A stretch of DNA of 64,000 nucleotides, from positions 1 through 64,000 of the forward strand of contig NZ_GL882630.1 in assembly GCF_000195635.1 (NCBI RefSeq), read 5' to 3'. The notes beneath the pieces were generated by a model, which had not been told where the DNA came from, ran no database searches, and saw only the letters and a list, made by a program, of their open reading frames with translations. Both the position numbers and the translations under genes were made by a program. Positions 7,675 to 19,313 of the stretch are shown in pieces (position 1 is the first letter of the stretch; every line of letters begins with the position of its first letter). This stretch comes from Bacteroides fluxus YIT 12057. Its GTDB lineage: Bacteria; Bacteroidota; Bacteroidia; Bacteroidales; Bacteroidaceae.

Positions 7675-9354
7675 ATGAAATTCAAATTAAATATTCTGGC
7701 TTTAGGATTGTTCAGCCTCGGGCTGGCATCTTGTACAGACAGTTTCCTGGATGTAGAGTCTAAGACGGAATCTTCCACCGGAAACTATTACAAGACGGAA
7801 AGTGACGCTTATCGTGCCTTGGTGGGTTGTTACGACGGTTGGCAATGTACTACCTCCAGTGAGGGGGTGGGCTTTTATCTGGCTTCGGAGATGATGGCGG
7901 ACGAATGTTATGGTGCCACGGGAGTTGCCGACGGACGCAACTACCAGGTGATTGACCGCTTTGATCAGGCGCAGTCTTCATCGGACTTGAACTTGTATGA
8001 AACGGATTGGAAAAACTATTATGCGGCCGTTTACCGTTGTAATGAGTTGATTTCACGCGCCGATGGCATCAACTGGACCAGTGAAGCCACGAAGGGTACT
8101 TATCTTGGTGAGGCACATGCTATCCGTGCACTCTGTTATTTCGATATGGTTCGTCTGTGGGAAAACATTCCTCTGCTGGATACTCCCACTACCGACAACA
8201 TTGCACAGGCTGCTCCCGATGAAGTTTACCGACTCATCATCAGTGACTTGAAATATGCAGCGGAGAATATTCCTGCGAATGCTTATCCCAAGGCACAGGC
8301 TGCATCCAACGACGGACATATTACAAAGTATGCGGCTGAAGCTCTTTTGGCGCGTGTTTACCTGTTCTATTCCGGCTATTATGGTAAAGAGCCTGCCGAC
8401 CTTACTAAAGCGGAGGCATTGGCGGCAGTGGAAGATGTGATTGCTTCTGAAGAATTTGACTTGGTGGAAGAGTTCAAGAATCTATGGCCGGCCGCTTCCG
8501 TTACCTGGACAGCTAATGCTGACGGCAGCTATACCAAAACAGATACTTATGCGGGGCGTGGCAATGTAGAGACAGTGCTGGCACAGAAATTCAACTATAC
8601 ATCCGATTATAACGGCAATGCCGACGGTAACCGCTGGCAGGTGATGATCGCTCCCCGTAACTTGATTACCGTACCGTACGGACAAGGCTGGGGTGCCTGT
8701 ACAGTGAGTCCGAAACTGGTGAACAGTTATCAGTCCGGTGACACTCGCGCCGCTGCCTCTATTATTGATTATACAAGTGAGGGCATTGCCGACCGTGACA
8801 ACTTCTCTTTACTCTATAACGACCAGCGCGAATATACCGGTTATGGTATCAAGAAATATGCTCCGCTTGCCATCTGGCAGCAGGCCGATGATGGTACTTG
8901 GAGTGAGGTCAATGAGGTGATGGGTAAGGAAATTGGCGCAGGCGAGTACCAGATAAGCCAATACCAGGATTTTGTCGTGGTTCGCTATTCCGATGTGTTG
9001 CTGATGGCGGCTGAACTTGGTAGTCCTAATGCACAGGCTTATCTGGATGCCGTACGTGACCGTGCTTTCGGCGGTGATACCGGCAAGCGTGTGACAGCGA
9101 CGAAAGAGAACATCTTGAAAGAACGTATGTATGAATTTGCCTTTGAAGGTCTGCGCTATTGGGACTTGCTTCGCCAGGGCGTGGATGTTGCCGCTGCCGA
9201 GATTGCCGAGACTCGTACCTTGCTCAGCGGTGGAGTGGAAGATGTCGTGACCATTCAAGGCAGTAAGATTACGGCGACGAGAGGTTTATGCCAGATTCCA
9301 TACAACCAGATTAACCTTTCAAACGGTGTACTGAAACAGAATGCCGGTTGGTAA
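7675..9354 (+). CDS. SusD/RagB-like outer-membrane lipoprotein (PUL 1)
   Basis: This 559-residue surface lipoprotein caps its SusC partner and helps bind the glycan. The lipobox LASC places the acylated cysteine at residue 20. The N-terminal TPR-like part carries the family pattern (YYKTESDAYRALVGCYDGW, EAHAIRALCYFDMVRLWENIP, ALLARVYLFYSGYY). The C-terminal part has RYSDVLLMAAE and the closing ERMYEFAFEGLRYWDLLRQG and IPYNQINLS motifs typical of RagB/SusD. Length is normal for the family. It sits between SusC and the third operon gene with short spacers of about 30-45 bases, so it is translated from the same transcript. Confidence 0.95.
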   Translation: MKFKLNILALGLFSLGLASCTDSFLDVESKTESSTGNYYKTESDAYRALVGCYDGWQCTTSSEGVGFYLASEMMADECYGATGVADGRNYQVIDRFDQAQSSSDLNLYETDWKNYYAAVYRCNELISRADGINWTSEATKGTYLGEAHAIRALCYFDMVRLWENIPLLDTPTTDNIAQAAPDEVYRLIISDLKYAAENIPANAYPKAQAASNDGHITKYAAEALLARVYLFYSGYYGKEPADLTKAEALAAVEDVIASEEFDLVEEFKNLWPAASVTWTANADGSYTKTDTYAGRGNVETVLAQKFNYTSDYNGNADGNRWQVMIAPRNLITVPYGQGWGACTVSPKLVNSYQSGDTRAAASIIDYTSEGIADRDNFSLLYNDQREYTGYGIKKYAPLAIWQQADDGTWSEVNEVMGKEIGAGEYQISQYQDFVVVRYSDVLLMAAELGSPNAQAYLDAVRDRAFGGDTGKRVTATKENILKERMYEFAFEGLRYWDLLRQGVDVAAAEIAETRTLLSGGVEDVVTIQGSKITATRGLCQIPYNQINLSNGVLKQNAGW

Positions 9355-9386
9355 AACGGATGTGTAACAAATAAAAAATCTAAGAT

Positions 9387-11189
9387 ATGAAATTAAACTA
9401 TTATATCTGCTTGCTTATGGCAAGTGTACTGTCGATATTCAGCGCCTGTTCTCCTGATGAATATGACTTGGGCGACAAGGGGCTGACCACTGATGACCTG
9501 GTAGAGGGTATTGCTTATACCATTACCCATGATTCTGAAAATCCGAACATCATTTATCTGGAAAGTAAACTAGGGGCTGGCTACACTCCTTTGTGGGAAC
9601 ATCCGCAAGGACGTAGCCAGGAGAAGAAGGTGACGTTGAAGATTCCGTTTGAAGGGACATATACAGTGACGTTCGGTGTGGAGACACGTGGCGGTGTGGT
9701 TTACGGTGAACCTGCTACATTTGAGGTCAGTTCTTTCTGTGCAGAGTTTGTGGACAATGAGTTATGGTCATTTCTTACCGGTGGCGTCGATAGCGAGAAA
9801 GTTTGGATCTTCGATAATGGTTCCTACGGTTATGCGGCCGGCGAGTTGACCTATGCCGATCCATCGTCCACTACGGAATGGAACAATTGGACTGCCAATT
9901 GGGATCCGGGCAAGGGGCATACTGGAGATGATGGCATTTGGGCCAGTACAATGACCTTTGACTTGAAAGGTGGAGCGAATGTGCGGGTACATTCGGAGTC
10001 GGTTTCGGGTACTGAGGATAGCGAGGGAACTTTTATGCTGAATACGGATAGCCATACCATTACTTTTACCGACTGTGACCTGTTACACACTCCAAGCTGG
10101 AGTGACCGCAGTACAAACTGGAGGAGAGATTTGAAGATATTGGAGTTGGATGAGAACCATCTGCGTGTGGCGGTGATGCGTGACAACAGTGAGGGTGCCT
10201 GGTGGCTGATATGGAATTTTGTTTCCAAGGAGTTTGCCGATAACTACGTACCCGAAGAACAGCCGGAGCCGGAACCTACATTGCCGGACGGATGGAAAGA
10301 TGCCGTATCCCAGACTGTAAGCACTACTATTCAGTGGAATATGTCTGCAGATGTTCCTTTCGACTGGGCAAATCTGGACGGTAGTCTAATGAACAACTTC
10401 ACGGCGGGCAACTATCCTGATTGGGCCACTCCGGTTGCTGAACTTGACAAACTTTCTATGACTTTGGACTCTAAAGCCATGACCTACAAGTTTGCTTTGC
10501 CTGATGGAACTGTAAAAAGCGGTGCATATACATTGGACGATAAGGGAGTCTATACTTTTGAGGATGGCGTGCCTTCCTACCATATTGGTGGTGGTGACAT
10601 TATGTTCTTTGCAAATTCGGATAATCAGTTGCGTATCCTCAGCCTGGAGACTATAGCAGGAAATGTGACCGGCATGTGGTTAGGCGTGCGCAACGGTGAC
10701 AAGGAAGAATATGTGGCTTACCACTTCATTCCCAATGCAGCCGGAGGTTCTTCTACTCCTGAGCCTGAGGCAGTGGCAGTGGATAACGGCAAGTTGGTAT
10801 TCGGCCATTTGGAGACTGACAAGAATAATTTCCGTATTGAACTCTATAACGAGTATGGTAGTACCAAGGACAATTCTCCCGTAGATCTGTCAGCTTTGAC
10901 ATTCGATTATTCCATGGAGTTGACCTTTAGTATCAGTGGCTTGAGTGGAGATGCACTGACCAAAGAATATAATGCCGGACTTATGTATACGGCTTCCGGT
11001 TGGTGGCCTTCCTACAGCGGTGTGGCTGATGTGAAAATTAAGGGTGACGGTACCTATACCGTTACCTATAAGCCGGAAGCGGCTGTCAATGGAGCCATTG
11101 TCTTTGTCATCGATATTTTTGATATCGTCAGTGACATTGCCGATCTGGATGCTGTGAAAGTGACGATAGATAGTCTGAAGGTATTGTAA
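9387..11189 (+). CDS. SusE/F-position surface glycan-binding lipoprotein (SGBP-B-like)
   Basis: This 600-residue lipoprotein (lipobox FSAC, cysteine 21) sits third in the SusC-SusD operon, where Bacteroides loci encode a multi-domain binding protein without catalytic activity. An N-terminal PKD-like beta-sandwich (about 35-120) is followed by two Trp-rich beta regions separated by a proline/glutamate linker (EEQPEPEPTLP, about 290), and a third linker GGSSTPEPE near 455 leads to a C-terminal domain. The many exposed-looking Trp and Tyr residues (for example TSWSD, EWNNWTANWDPG) suit stacking on sugars. Sequence conservation in this class is low, so the assignment rests on position and architecture more than motifs. 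A strong terminator follows at 11234. Confidence 0.8.
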   Translation: MKLNYYICLLMASVLSIFSACSPDEYDLGDKGLTTDDLVEGIAYTITHDSENPNIIYLESKLGAGYTPLWEHPQGRSQEKKVTLKIPFEGTYTVTFGVETRGGVVYGEPATFEVSSFCAEFVDNELWSFLTGGVDSEKVWIFDNGSYGYAAGELTYADPSSTTEWNNWTANWDPGKGHTGDDGIWASTMTFDLKGGANVRVHSESVSGTEDSEGTFMLNTDSHTITFTDCDLLHTPSWSDRSTNWRRDLKILELDENHLRVAVMRDNSEGAWWLIWNFVSKEFADNYVPEEQPEPEPTLPDGWKDAVSQTVSTTIQWNMSADVPFDWANLDGSLMNNFTAGNYPDWATPVAELDKLSMTLDSKAMTYKFALPDGTVKSGAYTLDDKGVYTFEDGVPSYHIGGGDIMFFANSDNQLRILSLETIAGNVTGMWLGVRNGDKEEYVAYHFIPNAAGGSSTPEPEAVAVDNGKLVFGHLETDKNNFRIELYNEYGSTKDNSPVDLSALTFDYSMELTFSISGLSGDALTKEYNAGLMYTASGWWPSYSGVADVKIKGDGTYTVTYKPEAAVNGAIVFVIDIFDIVSDIADLDAVKVTIDSLKVL

Positions 11190-11233
11190 TTGGTGATGGT
11201 GATGCCCAACTGGTAAATAGGCGGTTTTAACTG

Positions 11234-11287
11234 AATAAAAGCATAAGAGGATGTACCGTAGGGGGTACATCCTCTTATGCTTTTATT
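11234..11287. terminator. Bidirectional terminator between the SGBP and GH43 genes
   Basis: A perfect 24-bp inverted repeat (11234-11257 with 11264-11287) has a 6-nt loop, an A-rich 5' flank and a T-rich 3' flank. It lies between convergent genes and would end both transcripts. Confidence 0.9.
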
Positions 11288-11322
11288 ATTTTAGCTGTCA
11301 GGTGTAAAATGTTGTCGGTTGC

Positions 11323-12996
<1,674 letters not shown>

Positions 12997-13081
12997 TCAA
13001 TGATTACTTTTTAACCCTGTGAGGCAACAAATCATACCGTTCCGCTTAACATATGGATGGCTGTGTGTGCTGCCTTTGCGC

Positions 13082-13089
13082 TACTTTTG
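13082..13089 (+). promoter_or_regulatory. Promoter -7 box for the GH5 gene
   Basis: TACTTTTG matches TAnnTTTG exactly, 44 bases upstream of the GH5 ATG. No -33 TTTG is seen at the expected distance. Confidence 0.5.
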
Positions 13090-13132
13090 CTATCACTGAT
13101 TTAACCATTAATTTTTAATACGTAAAAACATC

Positions 13133-14878
13133 ATGAGGAATACCGTTGATCTGTTTAAGACTTGCCTGGTGCTGCTGGCACTCTCTTTTTTCCCTTTTTT
13201 TGCATCATGTTCGGATGACAATTCCGGTACGGCAACTCCGGAAGTGACTATTCCCGAAAATATTTTGGCGAACGGAATGGCTTTTGCCAAGACGGGAGGT
13301 ACGAGAACTTTGAATATCAAATCGAATATGGCGGTGGAGGTAACCAGTAGTGCACCGGACTGGTGCAAGGTAACTGCTGAACCTTCCGCTTCGAGTACGG
13401 TTTTCAAATATACCGTTGCTGTAGATGCCAATGTCGCTACTGAGAATCGCAGCGCCACGGTTATGGTGATGGCAGGCGGCAGTAAAGCCGGAGAGTTCAC
13501 TGTTACCCAGACCGCTGCCGACGGGTTGATTATTGATTCGGAATCCCTATCTTTCGATATGCCGGCTGAAGGCGGTACTCTTTCCGTGAAACTGACGGCA
13601 AACGGTGAGGTGACGGCTACTCCCGATGTCAACTGGATAACGGTTGCCGATACCCGGGCTATGGTGGAGAAAACATTTACATTCACCGTTTCTAAGAATG
13701 TGGTGGCGGAGCGTGAGGGGCATATTTCCTTTGTTTTAGGCAACCTGACCGAGACCGTTACCGTGAAGCAGGCCAAAGGAGAAAGTGCCGGAATGAACAG
13801 TGATGCCCGGACACTGGCCTCCAAGATATATGCCGGTATCAACATCGGAAATACGATGGAGGTGCCCGGCGGTGAAACGGGATGGGGAAATCCTAAAGTG
13901 AGCAGGACATATATAGACGGGTTAAAAGCGATGGGCTTCAATGCCGTGCGTATACCTTGTGCATGGGATTCGTATATCATCAACCAGGCCTCTTATGAAA
14001 TAGATCCGGCGTGGTTGGAGCGTGTGAGTGAGGTGGTGGGCTATTGCGTCTCCAATGATATGTATGTCGTTGTCAATATCCATTGGGACGGAGGTTGGCT
14101 GGAAGACCACATTCTCGGCGGGTATAATGGAGAGATTGATGCCAAGCAGAAGGCCCTGTGGACTCAGATTGCCTTAAAACTGAATGAGTATGACGAGCAT
14201 CTGCTTTTTGCCGGTTGCAACGAACCGGGAATGAACGAAACCACAAGTACAGGCAATACATTTAAGGACCCGGAAGATATCCGGACTATTATGAAGTATG
14301 AACAGACTTTCGTGGATGCAGTTCGTGCTACCGGAGGTAATAATGCCACCCGTTGTTTGATTGTGCAGGCGCCGGGAACTAGAATAGACGATGCTGTCGG
14401 TGGCATTTACGCTTTACCGGAGGATGTGGTGGAGAATCGTCTGATGGTGGAAGTTCATTATTATGATCCTTACCAGTTTTGTTTGATGGAAGAAGATGCG
14501 GGTTGGGGTAAAGTGTTCTGGTACTGGGGTACAGATTATCATGTCAGTGGTTCGGAGCATAATGCTACGTCGGGTGAAGAAAGTGACGTGATAGGACAGT
14601 TCCGGAAAATGAAGGCTCATTATGTAGATAAGGGCGTACCTGTAATCATCGGTGAGTACAGTGCAATGCAGCGTATGGTACCCGAAAACCAGGATGCTCA
14701 CGATAAGTCGCGCGGTTACTGGAATGAGGTGGTGACCCGTGAAGCGAAGAATCACGGTATCGTGCCCTTCCATTGGGAGACTGGAAATGAAATAAATCGT
14801 AGTACGGGAATTGCCACTGACAGTCATATCATTGATGGTATCATGAAAGGGGCCGGAGACGGAAAGTATCCTTACTGA
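13133..14878 (+). CDS. GH5 (subfamily 4-like) endo-xyloglucanase lipoprotein with two BACON domains
   Basis: This 581-residue lipoprotein (lipobox FASC, cysteine 26) is probably the cell-surface enzyme that makes the first backbone cuts in xyloglucan. Two BACON-type beta-sandwiches follow in tandem (about 48-128 and 131-215), the second ending in the typical VTVKQAK strand. The GH5 barrel starts near 228 (IYAGINIGNTMEV) and carries the acid/base E364 in GCNEPG and the nucleophile E508 in VIIGEYS. The B. ovatus enzyme BoGH5A has one BACON domain; two here is a variation. BACON domains are thought to hold the catalytic domain away from the membrane. It lies between GH43 and the regulator, with its own promoter. 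Confidence 0.9.
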   Translation: MRNTVDLFKTCLVLLALSFFPFFASCSDDNSGTATPEVTIPENILANGMAFAKTGGTRTLNIKSNMAVEVTSSAPDWCKVTAEPSASSTVFKYTVAVDANVATENRSATVMVMAGGSKAGEFTVTQTAADGLIIDSESLSFDMPAEGGTLSVKLTANGEVTATPDVNWITVADTRAMVEKTFTFTVSKNVVAEREGHISFVLGNLTETVTVKQAKGESAGMNSDARTLASKIYAGINIGNTMEVPGGETGWGNPKVSRTYIDGLKAMGFNAVRIPCAWDSYIINQASYEIDPAWLERVSEVVGYCVSNDMYVVVNIHWDGGWLEDHILGGYNGEIDAKQKALWTQIALKLNEYDEHLLFAGCNEPGMNETTSTGNTFKDPEDIRTIMKYEQTFVDAVRATGGNNATRCLIVQAPGTRIDDAVGGIYALPEDVVENRLMVEVHYYDPYQFCLMEEDAGWGKVFWYWGTDYHVSGSEHNATSGEESDVIGQFRKMKAHYVDKGVPVIIGEYSAMQRMVPENQDAHDKSRGYWNEVVTREAKNHGIVPFHWETGNEINRSTGIATDSHIIDGIMKGAGDGKYPY

Positions 14879-14965
14879 TGGGAGAAGATAATAACAGAAA
14901 TAGAATTGTAAATAAGTTATTTTATAAAGGGATAAGATTGTAAAAACAGGTTTTTGATTGGTTTA

Positions 14966-14995
14966 GGAGGGAGTATCCGTGAGGAGTATCCCTCC
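14966..14995 (+). terminator. Possible terminator after GH5
   Basis: GGAGGGA (14966-14972) pairs with the TCCCTCC arm ending at 14995, with a bulged middle and a short ATTTC tail. It is a weaker structure than the other terminators here. The remaining gap to 15118 shows only a loose 8-bp inverted repeat (15016-15023 with 15054-15061). Confidence 0.4.
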
Positions 14996-15118
14996 ATTTC
15001 ATGTGATTGTGAAACAAGCAAGGGATATTCAATGATAAAAAAACAAGAGGCTGCCTTGCTTTTCTGTTCCCTTTTTGTTTCATTTGCGATAAAATAGTAA
15101 TCCCTTTATCTTGATAGT

Positions 15119-18100
15119 ATGAAAAGACTGCAACTGTTCATTCTGTGGGTTTGTACCATCTGTTTTCCGGCCGTCTCGCACGACTACATGTTTAAACATC
15201 TGGAAGTGAAAGACGGACTTTCCAATAATCAGGTCAATGCCATTTATAAAGATTCAAATGGTTTCATGTGGTTTGGTACGGCATCCGGATTGAACCGCTA
15301 TGACGGTTACGATGTCAAGATATACCGTAGCCAGAAAGATGATATGAAGTCTTTGCCTGATAATTACATTGAAACCATACAGGAAGACGGTGCAGGTAAT
15401 CTGTGGATTCTTACGGGAGCAGGCTATGCTATCTATAATTCAGGGACAGACTCTTTTGACCGTAATGTCGGGGCGTGGATGTGGAACATCGGGATTGACG
15501 GAGTGCCTTCTAAAGTGTATATTGATACGGAAAAGGCCTATTGGCTTTTTATGGCCGGTAAGGGTGTTTACCGCTATAAGACAGGCATGAAAGCCGCTGA
15601 GAGGGTAAAACTTTCCCTTGAAGAGTTATCCGGAGGTGGAATTACATCCATGGTAGAATGTGATGAGGGTATTCTGATGGCCTATGATGATGGTACTCTG
15701 TCCTGTATAGATAAGGAAAAACTGGAGTTGAAATGGGTCAACCGTGATATCCCGGCAGAACTTGAGACAGATGAGGTGAATACGTTCGACCTGTTTGCGG
15801 ACCGTGACGGAAGAGTATGGGTGTATAGCGTCATAGGTGTGTGGATTTACGATCTCCCCCGGAAAACGTGGGAACTGCGCTCTCCAAGAAGCGACACGTA
15901 TAATATAGTGCGTGCCTTGGCGCAGGATAAGTATGGCAATATCTGGGTCGGACGTGACCAGGATGGCATTGATGTGATTGACAAGAACCGGCAGCATACG
16001 CATTTGGCGAATGATCCCAACAACGAACGCACCTTGTCAAATAATACCATAACGTCACTTTATGAAGACGTTGCCGGTACCATGTGGGTAGGAACCTATA
16101 AAAAAGGCGTTTCCTATTACAACGAGAGTATTTTTAAGTTCGGGATGGCCGATGTAGGGGATATCAACTGTGTGGAAGACGGAGGGGAAGACATTGTATG
16201 GCTGGGAACGAATGGTAGCGGGCTGATCCGTTGGAACACGGTGACCGGAGAACAGAAGATATTCTCGCATACGGCAGATTCACGTTCCTTGTCGAGCGAT
16301 GTGGTAGTTTCTCTTCTGTTGGACAGTAGCGGCAGGCTGTGGGCAGGAACCTTTTGGGGTGGTTTGAACTGCTATGACGGTAATCGTTTTATCCGTTACC
16401 GCAGCGAAAAGGAAACGGTCCAGTCATCGGTCTATGATAATATCTGGGCTTTGGCAGAAGATAAGGATAAGAATATATGGATAGGTACTTTGGGGGGAGG
16501 AGTGCAATGCCTGAATCCCCGGACGGGGATGTTCACCACCTATTCCACCGGCAATTCCAACCTGGTTTCAGATTATATTTCCTCTCTTGCCATGGGGCGT
16601 GATAATACGCTGATTATCGGTACATCTGCAGGAATGGCTTTTATGGATCTTGCTACAAAGGAAATAACTAATTTCACGGGTACGCATTCCGGAAAGACGC
16701 ATTTCTCCAACCAGACTATCAATCAGGTGTATGAGGATAGCCGTGGGTTGGTCTGGGTAGCGACTCGTGAAGGATTGAATGTATATGACCCGAAGCAGGA
16801 CGAACTATATGAAGTACCTCTTAAACCGGACTTCTCTAAACTATTCATATTGGGTATCGAGGAGGATGACAGGAAAGGTATTTGGGTAAGCACAGGCGGC
16901 GAGTTGATAAATATCATGCTGTCGGTGGATAGCCAGACCGGAAAACTCTCCTTTCGTTGCTATACTTATAATGATAAGGACGGTCTGCAGAGTTGTGACT
17001 TCAACCAGCGTTCCCTTAAACGCCTGCACACGGGTGAAATTGTGGTGGGCGGATTGTACGGTTTGAACCGTTTCCGTCCGGACAATATAAAATACAACCG
17101 TACTCTGCCGAAAGTAATGTTTACCGGTTTCCAGCTTTTCAATGAAGAGGTAAGGGTCGGCAAGGAATATAAGGGACGGGTGATATTGTCGGAGGCTCTG
17201 AACAAGGCTAAAGAAGTGGTGCTGGATTATGAACAGAATGCATTTACCGTGCTGTTTGCTTCCGACAATTATGTGCTGCCCGAAAAGACACGGTATTTCT
17301 ATAAACTGGAAGGGTTCAATGACGATTGGCTGGCGAGCATGTCCGATATGCATCGTGTCACCTATACCAATCTGGCTCCCGGTACCTATATCCTGAAGGT
17401 GAAGGCTACCAACAGTGACGGATATGCCGGAACGGCTGAGGCTAGTTTGAAGATTGTCATTCTGCCGCCTTTCTGGATGACGCCGTGGGCATACGCCTGC
17501 TATATTTTCCTGCTGATTGGTGGTCTGCTTTTGGCTCTCTATGCGGTGCAACGCCGTGAACGCAATAAATTCAGGATTCGTCAGATGGAGCAGGATGCCC
17601 AAAAGACGGAGGAAGTCAATCAAATGAAATTCCGATTCTTCACCAATGTCAGCCACGAGCTGCGTACTCCGCTAACACTGATCATATCTCCGTTGGAAAG
17701 CATGATTAAGGAACCGGCGGATGGGAAACAGTTGGACAAACTGAAGATGATGCACCGCAATGCCTTGCGCCTGTTGAATTTGGTGAACCAGTTGCTCGAC
17801 TTCCGTAAAAATGAGATGGCCGGGCTTCACCTGACACTTTCCGAAGGCGACATTGTAGCTTACGTACAGAATATTTGCAATTCTTTCCTAATGCTTTCGG
17901 AAAAGAAAAACGTTCATCTTACTTTCTTTTCGGCGGTAGAGTCGCTGAATATGGCGTTCGATGAAGACAAGGTGGGCAAGATTGTGATGAACCTTTTGTC
18001 GAATGCTTTTAAGTTCACACCGGACGGAGGAAGGGTGGATGTTTCCTTGGAAGTGCTGAAAGGCTCCCCGGAAACTTTGGAAATTAAAGTATCCGATACG

Positions 18101-19177
18101 GGTATCGGTGTGAAGGACGAGGATAAAGAGCGTATATTCGAACGTTTCTATCAGGCGGAACACGAAGGTGAAGGTCACCGGACTACCGGAAGCGGAATCG
18201 GATTGAGCTTAGTGCGTGATTTTGTTACGTTGCATGGCGGTGCGGTGCGTGTGTTCGATAATGCAGGCCAGGGTAGTGTATTCGTAGTGGATATTCCGGT
18301 GAAGCATTCGGTGGTAAACGTTGCCACCCCCTTGTCAGAAGAAGCTGCGGCAGAAGATGCGGCTGCATTGGAAGTACCGGAAACTGAAAATGGGGAAGAA
18401 ACCATGCAGGACGGGGACAAAAAGAAGCCGTTGGTACTGATTGTGGATGATAATGAGGATTTCATCGCTTTCATGAAGGACAGTCTGAGTTTGTATTTTT
18501 CTGTGCAGTCGGCTTCCGACGGGGCGGCAGCTTGGAAGATGATTCCCGGACTGATGCCTGACCTCGTGGTCAGCGATCTGATGATGCCCGAAATGGACGG
18601 TAACGAATTGTGCCGTCTGGTAAAGACGGATAAATGTACCCGGAATATTCCTTTTATTTTGCTCACGGCGAAGCAATCTGTAGAAAACAAGGTGGAGGGC
18701 TTGACAATCGGTGCAGACGACTACGTGACGAAACCTTTCAATATGGAAGTACTGATATTACGTATGCGCAAGCTGATTGATTTGAGTAGTAGAAGCAAGT
18801 TGCGTACCCGTATCGATCCGGAACCAAGTGAAATCGTCATCACCTCATTGGATGAGAAATTGATAGAAAATGCCATCAAGTATGTGGAGGAGAATATTTC
18901 CCGCAGTGATTTGTCGGTGGAGGAATTGAGTCATGAATTAGGCATGAGCCGGGTGCATCTGTATAAGAAACTGTTGCAGATTACGGGAAAAACTCCGATA
19001 GAGTTTATCCGTATTATCCGTCTGAAAAGAGCTGCCCAACTGTTGCGCGAAAGCCAGCAGAACGTATCCGAGATAGCGTACCAGCTAGGCTTTAATAATC
19101 CCAAATATTTCAGTAAATATTTCAAGGATGAATTCGGTGTTTTACCCTCTGTTTATCAGGAAAGGGAGGGGAAATAA
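15119..19177 (+). CDS. Hybrid two-component system regulator (HTCS) of PUL 1
   Basis: This 1352-residue inner-membrane protein senses an oligosaccharide in the periplasm and activates the locus. After a signal peptide come about fourteen two-component-regulator propeller repeats (for example SNGFMWFGTASGLNRYDG), then a Y_Y_Y domain (about 690-780), a membrane helix (about 785-806), a HisKA domain with H846 in NVSHELRTPL, an HATPase domain (DTGIGVKDED, GSGIGLSLV), a receiver with phospho-acceptor D1153 in VVSDLMMPEMDG, and an AraC-type HTH at the C-terminus (SVEELSHELGMSRVHLYKKL). All modules look intact. Its place between GH5 and GH31 marks it as the local regulator; the inducer is expected to be a xyloglucan fragment. 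Confidence 0.95.
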   Translation: MKRLQLFILWVCTICFPAVSHDYMFKHLEVKDGLSNNQVNAIYKDSNGFMWFGTASGLNRYDGYDVKIYRSQKDDMKSLPDNYIETIQEDGAGNLWILTGAGYAIYNSGTDSFDRNVGAWMWNIGIDGVPSKVYIDTEKAYWLFMAGKGVYRYKTGMKAAERVKLSLEELSGGGITSMVECDEGILMAYDDGTLSCIDKEKLELKWVNRDIPAELETDEVNTFDLFADRDGRVWVYSVIGVWIYDLPRKTWELRSPRSDTYNIVRALAQDKYGNIWVGRDQDGIDVIDKNRQHTHLANDPNNERTLSNNTITSLYEDVAGTMWVGTYKKGVSYYNESIFKFGMADVGDINCVEDGGEDIVWLGTNGSGLIRWNTVTGEQKIFSHTADSRSLSSDVVVSLLLDSSGRLWAGTFWGGLNCYDGNRFIRYRSEKETVQSSVYDNIWALAEDKDKNIWIGTLGGGVQCLNPRTGMFTTYSTGNSNLVSDYISSLAMGRDNTLIIGTSAGMAFMDLATKEITNFTGTHSGKTHFSNQTINQVYEDSRGLVWVATREGLNVYDPKQDELYEVPLKPDFSKLFILGIEEDDRKGIWVSTGGELINIMLSVDSQTGKLSFRCYTYNDKDGLQSCDFNQRSLKRLHTGEIVVGGLYGLNRFRPDNIKYNRTLPKVMFTGFQLFNEEVRVGKEYKGRVILSEALNKAKEVVLDYEQNAFTVLFASDNYVLPEKTRYFYKLEGFNDDWLASMSDMHRVTYTNLAPGTYILKVKATNSDGYAGTAEASLKIVILPPFWMTPWAYACYIFLLIGGLLLALYAVQRRERNKFRIRQMEQDAQKTEEVNQMKFRFFTNVSHELRTPLTLIISPLESMIKEPADGKQLDKLKMMHRNALRLLNLVNQLLDFRKNEMAGLHLTLSEGDIVAYVQNICNSFLMLSEKKNVHLTFFSAVESLNMAFDEDKVGKIVMNLLSNAFKFTPDGGRVDVSLEVLKGSPETLEIKVSDTGIGVKDEDKERIFERFYQAEHEGEGHRTTGSGIGLSLVRDFVTLHGGAVRVFDNAGQGSVFVVDIPVKHSVVNVATPLSEEAAAEDAAALEVPETENGEETMQDGDKKKPLVLIVDDNEDFIAFMKDSLSLYFSVQSASDGAAAWKMIPGLMPDLVVSDLMMPEMDGNELCRLVKTDKCTRNIPFILLTAKQSVENKVEGLTIGADDYVTKPFNMEVLILRMRKLIDLSSRSKLRTRIDPEPSEIVITSLDEKLIENAIKYVEENISRSDLSVEELSHELGMSRVHLYKKLLQITGKTPIEFIRIIRLKRAAQLLRESQQNVSEIAYQLGFNNPKYFSKYFKDEFGVLPSVYQEREGK

Positions 19178-19225
19178 CAAAAGATACCCATGACAGAAAC
19201 ATATTGTCGTTTTTGAAATCAAATG

Positions 19226-19260
19226 AGCCCTTTCGTTTCAACATCGGAAGGGCTTTTTTT
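19226..19260 (+). terminator. Terminator after the PUL 1 HTCS
   Basis: A 10-bp stem (19226-19235 with 19245-19254, one T-G pair) is followed by a run of T. It separates the regulator from the GH31-GH2-GH3 operon. A near-consensus -7 box (TACTTTTA) for that operon follows at about 19273-19280. Confidence 0.85.
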
Positions 19261-19313
19261 GAGTGAAAGCCTCTACTTTTACACTCGGAGAAATAACTTT
19301 AAAAACCATTGAT

